Below are positions 10,187 through 18,282 of a DNA stretch of 37,609 nucleotides, piece after piece. Position 1 is the first letter of the stretch. Each line of letters starts with the position of its first letter. Position numbers and translations under genes: made by a program. The notes below the pieces were generated by a model. That model worked only from the letters and a program-made list of their open reading frames with translations. It was not told the origin of the DNA and did not search any database. This DNA comes from an uncultured Ruminococcus sp. (lineage in GTDB: Bacteria; Bacillota; Clostridia; Oscillospirales; CAG-272): assembly GCA_902762505.1 (NCBI GenBank), contig CACWOQ010000017.1, positions 1 to 37,609 of the forward strand. Direction: 5' to 3'.

Positions 10187-13100
10187 ACGTAATAAAGGAA
10201 CTGTTCCGGAGCATCGGCGAGTACAAGGCTCTGCTCAAAAGCCGGGACGAAATGATAAAATACGAAAAAGCGCGTCCCCTGCTCGCCACCGGTCTGTCCG
10301 ACGGCGGCAGATACGCGCTGTACGCCTGTTTGTGTGAGGACGCGGGCAAGCCGACGGGCAAACCGAGCCTCATAATCTCGGGTGACGAAAAAGAAGCAAT
10401 GAAGATATACGCGGCGCTGTCCGAGCTCGGTCTGCGCTGTCTGTCCTACCCCGAGCGTGATTTCTGCTTCCATAACATTTCCGGCTCGCACGAATACGAG
10501 CAGGAGCGGATCGGCGTGCTCGCCTCGGTGCTTGACAACAACGTCGACTGCGTCATCGCAACGCCGTCCGCCGCGCTGCAATACACGATACCGCCGGCGC
10601 GCCTTTCCGCACTCAAGCGCAGATACGGTATCGACGACACGCTCGACCTCGAGCAGTTCTCCGCTCTGCTCGTGAACTGCGGCTACAACCGCGTCACCTC
10701 CGTCGACGGACAGGGTCAGTTTTCGGTCAGAGGCGGAATAATAGACGTATTCCCGCCCGGAGCCACGGATCCCTTCCGAGCCGAGCTGTTCGGCGACATG
10801 ATCGACAGTCTCGGCGCGTTCGATATCATCACTCAAAGAAGGACCGAAAACGTACCGTCCTTCTCCGTTTATCCCGTGCGCGAGGCGCTTGTCGACGATA
10901 CGGCGCGCAGCATTCTGCGCACCGCGATCAGATCGCAGCTCAAAAAGACGGAGCGTGAGGAGACGGTGAAGCTGCTTAAGGGCGAGCTTGAAGCGCTCGA
11001 GACCGCGGCGGTGCCGGATTTTTCGGACAAATACATAACGCTCATATACCCCGAAAAAGCGACCCTGCTCGATTATTTCAAGGACAGTCTTCTGATCTGC
11101 GACTCCCCGAACGACGTAGCGGATAAGATCAAGGGCTCGGCGAAAGCGGACGAGTTATCCGCCTCGCTTATGATCGAGCACGGCGAAATATCCGGAAAAT
11201 ACGCAGAATACCGCGCCCCGGAATCCGTTTTTTACGCGTTCTCCGACAGGCAGGCGAGCGTTTTCGCCGACAATTTCGCGTCAGCCGGGCGCAGATACGG
11301 CGGCGTTTTCCAGTTCCGCACGTCGACTCCGCTGTCGTACAATGACAGCTTCGAGCTTTTGCGCGAGGATCTGCAGAGATACACGGATGGCAAATGGGCG
11401 GTAATACTGCTTTGCGAAAACGAAGCCGTCGCGCGTTCGTATTCCGATACTCTGTACGAGCTCGGAACGGTCGCCCCGTACGTAAAGGCTGATCAGACGC
11501 CGGAGGTGCCGGCGCTGTACGGAAAGATACATATTGTCTATCCCGGGGGCGCGGCGGGCTTTATATCCGAGCAGTCGCGTTTCGCCGTGATTTCGCTTTG
11601 CCGCGACAGAAGTCTGTACGGGCGCGCTATGGTGAAAAAGCGTTCCGCAAAGAAAAAGCAGACGTCCGCAAAGGAGAGGATACTCTCGTACGCCGACCTG
11701 CAGCCGGGCGACTACGTCGTTCACGATACGCACGGTATCGGAGTTTTTGTCGGGCTTAAAACGCTTGACGGATACGACGGCTGCCGCCGCGACTTCCTTC
11801 ACATCAAATACGCCGACAACGGCGTGCTGTACGTCCCGTGCGACAGGCTCGATTCCCTGTCGAAATACATAGGCGCCGGCGCCGAGGAAGGCACCGTAAA
11901 ACTGAACAAAATGGGCTCCGCCGACTGGTCGAAGACGAAAGCGCGAGTAAAAGCCGCCGCGAAGGAGATGGCAGGCGAACTTATCGCGCTGTACGCGCGC
12001 CGTCTGCGCAAGCCGGGGATCGCGTTCAGCGAGGACGACGATCTTCAGGCGCAGTTCGAGGCGGCATTCGAATACGAGGAAACGGACGGTCAGCTCGCCG
12101 CGGCGACGGATATAAAACGCGATATGACCGCGCCTCACCCGATGGACAGGCTTCTGTGCGGCGACGTCGGCTTCGGCAAAACGGAGGTCGCGCTCCGCGC
12201 CGCGTTCAAGGCGGCGGCGGACGGATATCAGGTCGCCGTACTCGTGCCGACTACGATACTCGCGCTGCAGCATTATCAGACCATAACGTCGCGTATGCGC
12301 GGATTCGCCGTCACGGTAGATATGCTTTCGCGCTTCAGGACGGGAAAACAGCAGGCCGAAACGCTGAAAAAACTGAAACGCGGAGACGTGGATATAATCG
12401 TAGGCACGCACAGGCTGCTGTCCGATGACGTGCAGTTCAAAAAGCTCGGGCTGATAATCGTGGACGAGGAGCAGAGATTCGGCGTGGCGCACAAGGAAAA
12501 GCTGAAAAAGCTTTCGGACAACGCAGACGTCCTCACGCTCACGGCAACGCCGATACCGCGCACGCTTAATATGGCTGTGTCCGGCATACGCGACATGAGC
12601 ATACTCGACGAGGCGCCGGTCGACCGTCTGCCGCCGCAGACGTACGTGCTCGAATACGACCGTCAGCTTATCGCGGACGCGATAAAAAAGGAGCTGCGGC
12701 GCGGCGGACAGGTGTTTTACCTGTACAACAACACGGAAACGATCGAGCATTGCGCCGCGCGCGTGCGGGAAATGTGTCCCGACGCGACGGTCGTCACCGC
12801 TCACGGCAAAATGGACAAGGAGGAGCTGTCCGACATCTGGCGCGACGTGCTGAACGGCGTCATCGACGTGCTCGTATGTACTACGATAATCGAGACCGGC
12901 GTCGACGTTCCGAACGCGAACACGCTTATAATAGAGGACGCGGACAGGCTCGGGCTTTCACAGCTGCATCAGATCCGCGGAAGGATCGGACGGAGCAACC
13001 GCAGATCCTACGCGTATTTCACGTACAAGCCGTACAAAGCGCTGTCGGAGATAGCGGAAAAGCGGCTCGAAGCCGTAAGAGAGTATACGGAATTCGGCTC

Positions 13101-13695
13101 GGGCTTCAAAATAGCTCTGCGCGACCTCGAGATCCGCGGCGCGGGCGACATACTCGGCGCGGAACAGCACGGACATATCGACACGGTCGGATACGATATG
13201 TATATAAAGCTTCTGAACGAAGCCGTGCTCGAGGAGCAGGGACAGACGGTGACGCCGCCGAAGGAATGCACGGTGAACGTGCAGTTCTCCGCGTATATAC
13301 CGAAAACTTATATCAGATCGGATAATCTGCGTATCGAAATGTATAAAAAGATTTCGCACATCACATCACCCGAGGATCTTGACGACGTGGCGGACGAGCT
13401 GATGGACCGCTTCGGCGAATTCCCGCGGCTCGTGGACGATCTTTTATACATCTCGCTGCTGCGCGCGCTCGGCGTAAAGCTGAACGTGGAGAGGATCGAC
13501 CAGCGCGACGGGAAGATAGTATTGACGCCGTACGCGTTCGACGCGGAAAAGTGGGTCGTGATAACGTCGCAGTCGGGCGGCAGACTCATGATCTCACCGG
13601 GAAAACCCCCGTCCCTGTCGTTCCGGATGAAACAAAAAGAGAACGCTCTTCACGTTCTCTGTGATATTCTGTCAAAAGAACCGTCGCCCTCCTGA
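10183..13695 (+). CDS. mfd: Transcription-repair coupling factor Mfd
   Basis: 1170 residues, full family length. In order: UvrB-like N-terminal domains for UvrA binding, a CarD-like RNA-polymerase-interacting domain (about 500-570, DYVVHDTHGIGVF), and two RecG-like helicase/translocase domains. The latter show Walker A GDVGFGKT near 660, DEEQ near 760 and TATPIPRT. The TRCF C-terminal domain ends the protein. Mfd releases stalled RNA polymerase and recruits excision repair. It is the last gene of the secA operon, followed by a hairpin terminator (13758-13810). Confidence 0.98.
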   Translation: MNVIKELFRSIGEYKALLKSRDEMIKYEKARPLLATGLSDGGRYALYACLCEDAGKPTGKPSLIISGDEKEAMKIYAALSELGLRCLSYPERDFCFHNISGSHEYEQERIGVLASVLDNNVDCVIATPSAALQYTIPPARLSALKRRYGIDDTLDLEQFSALLVNCGYNRVTSVDGQGQFSVRGGIIDVFPPGATDPFRAELFGDMIDSLGAFDIITQRRTENVPSFSVYPVREALVDDTARSILRTAIRSQLKKTEREETVKLLKGELEALETAAVPDFSDKYITLIYPEKATLLDYFKDSLLICDSPNDVADKIKGSAKADELSASLMIEHGEISGKYAEYRAPESVFYAFSDRQASVFADNFASAGRRYGGVFQFRTSTPLSYNDSFELLREDLQRYTDGKWAVILLCENEAVARSYSDTLYELGTVAPYVKADQTPEVPALYGKIHIVYPGGAAGFISEQSRFAVISLCRDRSLYGRAMVKKRSAKKKQTSAKERILSYADLQPGDYVVHDTHGIGVFVGLKTLDGYDGCRRDFLHIKYADNGVLYVPCDRLDSLSKYIGAGAEEGTVKLNKMGSADWSKTKARVKAAAKEMAGELIALYARRLRKPGIAFSEDDDLQAQFEAAFEYEETDGQLAAATDIKRDMTAPHPMDRLLCGDVGFGKTEVALRAAFKAAADGYQVAVLVPTTILALQHYQTITSRMRGFAVTVDMLSRFRTGKQQAETLKKLKRGDVDIIVGTHRLLSDDVQFKKLGLIIVDEEQRFGVAHKEKLKKLSDNADVLTLTATPIPRTLNMAVSGIRDMSILDEAPVDRLPPQTYVLEYDRQLIADAIKKELRRGGQVFYLYNNTETIEHCAARVREMCPDATVVTAHGKMDKEELSDIWRDVLNGVIDVLVCTTIIETGVDVPNANTLIIEDADRLGLSQLHQIRGRIGRSNRRSYAYFTYKPYKALSEIAEKRLEAVREYTEFGSGFKIALRDLEIRGAGDILGAEQHGHIDTVGYDMYIKLLNEAVLEEQGQTVTPPKECTVNVQFSAYIPKTYIRSDNLRIEMYKKISHITSPEDLDDVADELMDRFGEFPRLVDDLLYISLLRALGVKLNVERIDQRDGKIVLTPYAFDAEKWVVITSQSGGRLMISPGKPPSLSFRMKQKENALHVLCDILSKEPSPS

Positions 13696-13729
13696 GCGCC
13701 CGGCTCGCCGCGGCGCGGGAGTATGCCGG

Positions 13730-13815
13730 ATTATAAGGCGTACTCCGACGGACAGATAAAAAACACCGGCTGAATGAAGGAAAAGCATTCTTTGTTCGGT
13801 CGGTGTTTTTGCCGC
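13730..13815 (+). repeat. Hairpin repeat element, copy 1
   Basis: About 85 nt starting ATTATAAGGCGTA and ending TTTTTGCCGC, closely matching copy 2 at 16007-16094. Both include the same flank (GGACAGATAAA) ahead of an 11-bp arm pair. Differences between the copies fall mostly where pairing is kept (G-U replaced by G-C or A-U). It lies between the convergent mfd and SGNH hydrolase genes. Confidence 0.85.
13758..13810. terminator. Bidirectional terminator of mfd and SGNH hydrolase gene
   Basis: Arms CACCGGCTGAA (13764-13774) and TTCGGTCGGTG (13795-13805) pair fully with two G-U pairs, with an inner AAGGA/TCTTT stem. A run of T follows on the plus strand (13806-13810) and a run of A precedes, which becomes U on the minus strand. 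It therefore suits both convergent genes. Confidence 0.85.
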
Positions 13816-13880
13816 GGCGCGCGTCGGCGCTCATAATCGACGGCTGTCTTCTCGGAACAGTCGGCTTGCGCCGCGCCTTT

Positions 13881-14453
13881 TTATTTCAGAAGAGTATCCG
13901 CGAAAACGCGCGCGATAAGCTTCGAGCCGTATTCGGACGGATGACTGCCGTCCGGATCGAAGACCGGCTCGCCGCGTCTGTACGCCTCGTGAAAGCGTTC
14001 GCCCGCGGGGACAAGGATCGCGCCGTGCTCCGCCGCGCCTTTGGCGTACGATTCATTGAGCTTCGTCTGCATGAGTTCGTGATCCCAGCCGAGCTGTGTA
14101 AGCTCACCCGAGTGATCGGCGCGCCCCCACGTCTCGTAAAGCACCGGCTTCGCTCCGTTTTCACGGACGAATACCATGAAACGGCGCAAAGAGTCGAGGA
14201 AAAGCTCCGGATCCGACGCCGGCCTTACGCTCTGCTCCTGCATTACGACGTAGTCGTATTTCTTCTGATGCAAAAGCTCCTTCGCGCGGCGCCCGAATTC
14301 GTTTCCGTCCGACAAAAACTGCTCAAGCGTGTAGCCGCCCGCCGTAACGCTGTCAACGTCGCACTCCGCGCCCCTTCCCCTGCACTCCGCCTCAAATAAC
14401 TTCGGCATATCATAAAAATACGTGTAACTGTTTCCGATAAATAAAACTTTCAT
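13881..14453 (-). CDS. SGNH/GDSL-type hydrolase (DUF4886-like)
   Basis: 190 residues from the ATG at 14453, chosen because GGAGG lies 7 bases upstream; an earlier in-frame ATG at 14480 has no such site. Block I is VLFIGNSYT with the nucleophile Ser, and the late block is DGSHPSEYG, giving the Asp and His of the catalytic triad. SGNH enzymes hydrolyse esters of lipids or acetylated sugars. No signal peptide is seen, so it should act in the cytoplasm. The gene stands alone with its own promoter, convergent with mfd. The substrate is unknown; deacetylation of a carbohydrate is a reasonable guess. Confidence 0.85.
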   Translation of the reverse strand: MKVLFIGNSYTYFYDMPKLFEAECRGRGAECDVDSVTAGGYTLEQFLSDGNEFGRRAKELLHQKKYDYVVMQEQSVRPASDPELFLDSLRRFMVFVRENGAKPVLYETWGRADHSGELTQLGWDHELMQTKLNESYAKGAAEHGAILVPAGERFHEAYRRGEPVFDPDGSHPSEYGSKLIARVFADTLLK

Positions 14454-14471
14454 AACATCGCCTCCGCTTCT

Positions 14472-14500
14472 ATAATACACCTTTTTCGATACAAAGTCAA
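14472..14500 (-). promoter_or_regulatory. Promoter of the SGNH hydrolase gene
   Basis: On the minus strand TTGACT (14495-14500), 17-bp spacer, TATTAT (14472-14477), followed closely by the GGAGG site. A 9-bp AT-rich perfect inverted repeat (14502-14510 with 14517-14525) sits just upstream and might be an operator. Confidence 0.75.
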
Positions 14501-14580
14501 CAAAATCGAAGTTTTTTTCGATTTTTCTTCAAAAAAATACCGAAATTATGCCGGCAGCTTAACAATCATCAAATAAATTG

Positions 14581-14589
14581 TGGTATAAT
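14581..14589 (+). promoter_or_regulatory. Extended -10 promoter for the DUF4230-like pair
   Basis: TGGTATAAT, an exact extended -10 motif, lies 21 bases before the ATG at 14611. No clear -35 at 17 bp. The mRNA leader would be very short, holding little more than the AGGAGGTG ribosome site (14599-14606). Confidence 0.65.
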
Positions 14590-14610
14590 GTCAGAAACAG
14601 GAGGTGCGTC

Positions 14611-15327
14611 ATGAATAACAAAGAATATAAGCCAAACGATAATAACGACAGTGTGAGATCTGCCGTCAAATCGGTGTTTTCAAAAAAATGGGTCTGGTAT
14701 GTCATCATAGGCCTTGCTGCAAGTATAATAATGATCATTGCGGTTTCTTCAATTCTTTCGTCAGTTGCAAAATACAGGAAGCACGACAGTGACGGCGGTG
14801 GTAACGCGTTTACAATCCCGCCTATAAACGAAACGCACGTCGAGATTAAAAAGATCAATTTGAGAATAACAGACGTATTGAATCAATCTAAGCTGTCCGT
14901 AATCACCGTTCCGTTTGAAGGTATGGTCGAGTGGAATCATGACGAAGATAAAGTTGGATATATATATTATGAAGGGGAAATAAAGCTTGGTGTTGATTTC
15001 AGCGCAACTGAAGTACAAGAGCCGGAAAACGGTATTGTTACGATAAATTTGCCGAAAATCGAAATAACATCTCTTACAACAGATAAGAGCACTTTTAAAT
15101 ACATCTACACAAACAAAGATATGAAAAAGAAGTACTCCGATCAAGCATATGAATTAGAAGCATATTATCTATGCAACGAAAACATAAAGGATTATATAAA
15201 CAGCGAAACAAACTCCATTGAGCTTGCTGAAAACTACGTATGTGACTTAGTTCGCGCAATGACCGATCCGATACTTGAATCTGAAGGATTACAAAGCAAT
15301 ATCGTATTCAAGGGGGCTGTAAAATGA
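14611..15327 (+). CDS. Membrane-anchored DUF4230-like protein
   Basis: 238 residues from the ATG at 14611 with a strong AGGAGGTG site. A basic, Asn-rich cytoplasmic start leads to one membrane segment (about 30-52) and an outside domain. That domain has the DUF4230 pattern of a strand-rich core, YYEGEIKLGVDFS followed by ITINLPKIEI-type segments, and an amphipathic C-terminal helix. DUF4230 has no established function. The gene is visibly AT-richer than its neighbours and uses many AAA/ATA/AAT codons, a sign of foreign origin or relaxed codon selection. Its stop overlaps the next start (ATGA). Family assignment is by pattern and moderately sure. Confidence 0.75.
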   Translation: MNNKEYKPNDNNDSVRSAVKSVFSKKWVWYVIIGLAASIIMIIAVSSILSSVAKYRKHDSDGGGNAFTIPPINETHVEIKKINLRITDVLNQSKLSVITVPFEGMVEWNHDEDKVGYIYYEGEIKLGVDFSATEVQEPENGIVTINLPKIEITSLTTDKSTFKYIYTNKDMKKKYSDQAYELEAYYLCNENIKDYINSETNSIELAENYVCDLVRAMTDPILESEGLQSNIVFKGAVK

Positions 15328-15995
15328 AAAAAGCTGTAACAATATTTATTGCATTATTCTCGGTTTTACTCATCACTTCGCTATCATCCTGTAATCAGGA
15401 ACAGGTCAACGAATCACCGGAAGAAACTGATTATGTTATTAACGTGACCGAAGATGCCGGCACGGAAACAACAGAGGAAGATGACACAAAGCAAATCGTT
15501 CTTGATAAAGATAAGATGAAAAGGATTTGTAATATGTCTACTCTCAAATGTAAAATGCATCTTTCCGTAGACGGTACGAAATCAAAAACATCATTACTTA
15601 TCTTTAAAAGCGAATATACATTTATCACCGAATACGACGCCTATTATGAAATAGGCGTGGATATCGGCGAAGTGTCGGTGGATACCGAGAATAGATCCGT
15701 AACGGTCGAAATATCAAAACCAAAGCTCATAACTTGCGATATCATTGAAGAATCTGTCAGCAAATACAATATAATCGTCTTCGATAAAAACAGCATTTTG
15801 CAGGATAACGTGAAGCTGTCAATAGATGAATCGACAGCAAAAAAAGGTGAGGCTATTAAGCATTTGAACGATCTCATCAACGAGAAAAAACCTAATTTTG
15901 ATATGGCGGAAGATAACGCAAGAAAACTCATTACAAATTATATTTCAGTCATTTCCGACGGTAAATATCAAGTTAACTTCAAAACAATAAACTAA
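15324..15995 (+). CDS. DUF4230-like lipoprotein
   Basis: 223 residues. A signal peptide with lipobox LSSC (Cys23) leads to an acidic Thr/Glu linker (about 28-57). The domain that follows parallels the preceding gene product: FKSEYTFITEYDAYYEIGVDIGEV, then a predicted strand pair VTVEISKPKLI and a C-terminal helix. It is thus probably a paralogue from tandem duplication, one copy tethered by a transmembrane helix and one by lipid. It is AT-rich like its partner and translationally coupled to it. A hairpin repeat/terminator follows at 16036-16089. Function unknown. Confidence 0.75.
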   Translation: MKKAVTIFIALFSVLLITSLSSCNQEQVNESPEETDYVINVTEDAGTETTEEDDTKQIVLDKDKMKRICNMSTLKCKMHLSVDGTKSKTSLLIFKSEYTFITEYDAYYEIGVDIGEVSVDTENRSVTVEISKPKLITCDIIEESVSKYNIIVFDKNSILQDNVKLSIDESTAKKGEAIKHLNDLINEKKPNFDMAEDNARKLITNYISVISDGKYQVNFKTIN

Positions 15996-16006
15996 AACCG
16001 ATAAAC

Positions 16007-16094
16007 ATTATAAGGTGTAATCTGAAGGACAGATAAAGAAACACCGGCTGAATGAAGGAAAAGCATCCTTTGTTCAGTCGGTGTTTTTTGCCGC
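16007..16094 (+). repeat. Hairpin repeat element, copy 2
   Basis: About 88 nt, starting ATTATAAGGTGTA and ending TTTTTTGCCGC; same orientation and sequence as copy 1 at 13730-13815. Changes at the paired positions (TTCAG for TTCGG, ATCCTTT for ATTCTTT) keep or strengthen pairing. It too lies at a convergent junction, between the DUF4230-like lipoprotein gene and a small minus-strand reading frame. Confidence 0.85.
16036..16089. terminator. Terminator within hairpin repeat copy 2
   Basis: Arms CACCGGCTGAA (16042-16052) and TTCAGTCGGTG (16073-16083) with an inner AAGGA/TCCTT stem, then TTTTTT. The minus strand reads TTTCTTTATC after the stem, so it may also stop transcription from the small gene at 16210-16359. 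Confidence 0.8.
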
Positions 16095-16147
16095 ATGTCT
16101 CTGCCGGGCAGTACGTTTGTGTGCCAAACGGCAAAGAAAAGTATACA

Positions 16148-16168
16148 GTTATGAGTTTCACTCATAAC
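16148..16168 (-). terminator. Possible terminator of the small membrane peptide gene
   Basis: A perfect 9-bp AT-rich stem (16148-16156 with 16160-16168, loop TTC) lies 41 bases past the stop of the small minus-strand frame. The minus-strand tail is only partly U-rich (TGTATACTTTTCTTT), so this is weak. Confidence 0.4.
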
Positions 16169-16209
16169 TTGCACAGCGTTCATTATCGGGGGCTTTTGAT
16201 CGCCGCGGT

Positions 16210-16359
16210 TCAGATCAGTACCGAGCCGACGCCGAGTATTGCGAGGATGAGGATAATGTCGATGATTATGCACAAAAGAGTCAGCGCGAATTTTGCGAGT
16301 GCTTTGATGATCTTCAGCGTGCCCCTGAAGAGCAGCAGCAGAAATATAAGCGTGATCAT
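16210..16359 (-). CDS. Small hydrophobic membrane peptide, 49 residues
   Basis: The minus strand from the ATG at 16359 to the TGA at 16210 encodes 49 residues. Nearly all are hydrophobic, with a leucine-rich first half (MITLIFLLLLF), three basic residues in the middle (positions 12, 16 and 19) plus Lys23, and a second hydrophobic stretch (about 25-47) with one Asp. AAGGAGA lies 6 bases before the start and an extended -10 box lies further upstream. Two membrane spans or one long amphipathic pair are possible. I do not recognise it. It is too short for usual gene-length cut-offs. It follows the isomerase/ROK kinase gene on the same strand without a clear terminator between. Confidence 0.65.
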   Translation of the reverse strand: MITLIFLLLLFRGTLKIIKALAKFALTLLCIIIDIILILAILGVGSVLI

Positions 16360-16384
16360 TGTCTGTCTCCTTTTCTTTTTTTAC

Positions 16385-16393
16385 ATTATAACA
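16385..16393 (-). promoter_or_regulatory. Extended -10 promoter for the 49-residue peptide
   Basis: On the minus strand TGTTATAAT, an exact extended -10 motif, 26 bases before the ATG, with AAGGAGA between. The -35 position (ACACAA) is poor. Confidence 0.6.
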
Positions 16394-16443
16394 TAATCCT
16401 TCGCGTTTGTGTTATCCCGGCGGCATAAGATACGTAATTTTTT

Positions 16444-18282
16444 TCAGAACATGAGCGCGGCTGCGCCGAGTATACCGGCGCGGTTGCCGAGCGCGGCGGG
16501 GACGACGCGGACCCGCGGTCCGAGCTCGCCGCCGAACATATCCGAGTCTACGATCTTCTGCAAAGGTCCCGTTATCTTCTCGCCCTCTTTTCCGACTCCG
16601 CCGCCGATTATGAGTATCTGCGGACGGAACACGTTCGCTATATCGACGGCGCCTTCACCGAGGTACGAGATATACTTCTCAACTACACGGCGCGCGGCCG
16701 GATCCGTATCCCTGTACGCAAACGCGGTCGACCCGTCGATCTTCTCCGCCTTCGCCATTGCGCAGTCCGGATTCTCGGCGATCGCCTCCTTCGTCATCCT
16801 TATCAGCCCGGTCGCCGAAGCGTACGCTTCGAGGCAGCCGCGCCGTCCGCAGGTACAGCGGACGCCGTCCTTTACGACTACGAGGTGACCGAGCTCGGCG
16901 CCCGCGCCGGAATTTCCCTCGTACAGTCTGCCGTCGAGTATCATACCGCCGCCGACGCCCGTTCCGAGCGTGAGCATGACGACGTTTTTCACGCCTTCGC
17001 CCGCGCCGAATCTCGCCTCGCCGAGCGCGGCGACGTTCGCGTCGTTGCATATGCTCACGCGCATCCCGGTCAGCGCCCCGACCCTTTCTTTCACCGGGAA
17101 ATGCGACCATTTGAGATTGTTCGAGTACACGACCTCGCCTTTTTCGCGGTCTATCATCCCCGGCACTCCGATTCCGACGCCGCAAAGATCGGCGGTTTTG
17201 AGTCCGCACCGTCCGCAGAGCGACAGCGCAAGCTCCGCGATCCGCTCGCCTACCGCGTCAGCACCCTCTTCCGCGCGCGTTTCTATCTTATCCGATATTA
17301 TTATATTTCCGAGATCGTCCGCGATACCGCCTTTTATGAACGTTCCGCCGAGATCTATCCCCACGGCGTACCGTCTCACCGACGAAACGATGAGTTCAGC
17401 TTTTCCCGTGCATTCGTGAGTCTGCCCGTCCGCCGGGACAAACAGCGAATCTCCGCGTGAAAAGTCAACGCCGTCAAGCGATCCGCCGCCCGATACGCAC
17501 GTCACGCATCTGAAAGAGCCCCTGTCGCCCAAGAACGTGAAGCCTCCGTCCACCGCAAGCCTGTACGCGGTGAAATTGCGGCTTGCGAACAGAAGCCTGC
17601 CGTCGCGGGCGGCGCAGTCTATCTTCACGGGGCTGTACGTACCGGTATCGAGCACGTCGAGCGCCCGGTCGAGATGAAGCTCTCTCGGTTTTCCGTCCGT
17701 ACCGGTCCTGCCGTAGTCGTACAGTCTGTACGTAATATTGCTGTTCTGCTGTATCTCGCAGACAAGGCACCCCGCGCCTATCGCGTGTACCGTTCCCGCC
17801 GGGATCAGATACGCGTCGCCGGGCTTTACCTCTATCCGGTTCAGAAGCGACGGAAGCGATCCGTCAAGCGCCGCGCGCCTGACGGTCTCTTTGTCAGTCT
17901 TGCGTTTGAAGCCAACGTACAGACAGGCGCCCGGCTCGCATTCGACTACGTACCACATTTCCGTTTTTCCCTGCCCCGCGCCGAGCTTTTCCGCGTATTT
18001 ATCAGTCGGGTGGACCTGCACGGACAGATCCTTTTCCGCGTCTATCAGCTTGACCATCATCGGAAAATCAGAAAACCGCGCGCAGTTTTCGCCGAGATCC
18101 GCGGCGCCGACGGCGTCCTTGAGCTTCGTTTTGTCAGACAGCTCCGTCACCCCGTCCGGATGAAACGACAGCTCCCACGATTCCGCGCACGGCAGCTCCG
18201 ATTTTTTCCCGAATTGCCGGACGAGCCTTTCGCCGCCCCAGATATAGTTTTTCGTTACAGGATAAAGCTTTTCGGTTTTCAT
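16444..18282 (-). CDS. Fusion of class I mannose-6-phosphate isomerase and ROK family sugar kinase
   Basis: 612 residues in one frame. Residues 1-300 are a short-type (ManA/Pmi) isomerase with cupin zinc ligands His91 (QVHP), Glu108 (KTEMWY) and His166 (GTVHAIG). From about 303 onward it is a ROK kinase with the phosphate loop GIDLGGTFIKGG, the catalytic region CNDANVAALGE, and a zinc motif HLV...CTCGRRGCLE (about 465-485). The isomerase interconverts mannose-6-P and fructose-6-P; ROK proteins of this type phosphorylate glucose or another hexose. The kinase lacks an N-terminal helix-turn-helix, so it is not a ROK repressor. The start overlaps the stop of the tyrosine phosphatase gene. A single enzyme that phosphorylates a hexose and isomerises it is inferred; the true sugar is unknown. 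Confidence 0.93.
   Translation of the reverse strand: MKTEKLYPVTKNYIWGGERLVRQFGKKSELPCAESWELSFHPDGVTELSDKTKLKDAVGAADLGENCARFSDFPMMVKLIDAEKDLSVQVHPTDKYAEKLGAGQGKTEMWYVVECEPGACLYVGFKRKTDKETVRRAALDGSLPSLLNRIEVKPGDAYLIPAGTVHAIGAGCLVCEIQQNSNITYRLYDYGRTGTDGKPRELHLDRALDVLDTGTYSPVKIDCAARDGRLLFASRNFTAYRLAVDGGFTFLGDRGSFRCVTCVSGGGSLDGVDFSRGDSLFVPADGQTHECTGKAELIVSSVRRYAVGIDLGGTFIKGGIADDLGNIIISDKIETRAEEGADAVGERIAELALSLCGRCGLKTADLCGVGIGVPGMIDREKGEVVYSNNLKWSHFPVKERVGALTGMRVSICNDANVAALGEARFGAGEGVKNVVMLTLGTGVGGGMILDGRLYEGNSGAGAELGHLVVVKDGVRCTCGRRGCLEAYASATGLIRMTKEAIAENPDCAMAKAEKIDGSTAFAYRDTDPAARRVVEKYISYLGEGAVDIANVFRPQILIIGGGVGKEGEKITGPLQKIVDSDMFGGELGPRVRVVPAALGNRAGILGAAALMF

Noticed and set aside
11281..12804. 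507-codon open frame antisense to mfd
   Set aside because: The opposite strand encodes the conserved Mfd core with all motifs; the antisense product is Arg/Val/His-rich and unlike any protein.
13730..16094. The two hairpin repeats as ends of a mobile element carrying the DUF4230-like pair
   Set aside because: They are direct, not inverted, sit at convergent gene ends, enclose the ordinary SGNH hydrolase gene, and no transposase or integrase is present.
15992..16273. Open frames across hairpin repeat copy 2 and a similar one across copy 1
   Set aside because: They are translations of a structured non-coding repeat and have no ribosome site.
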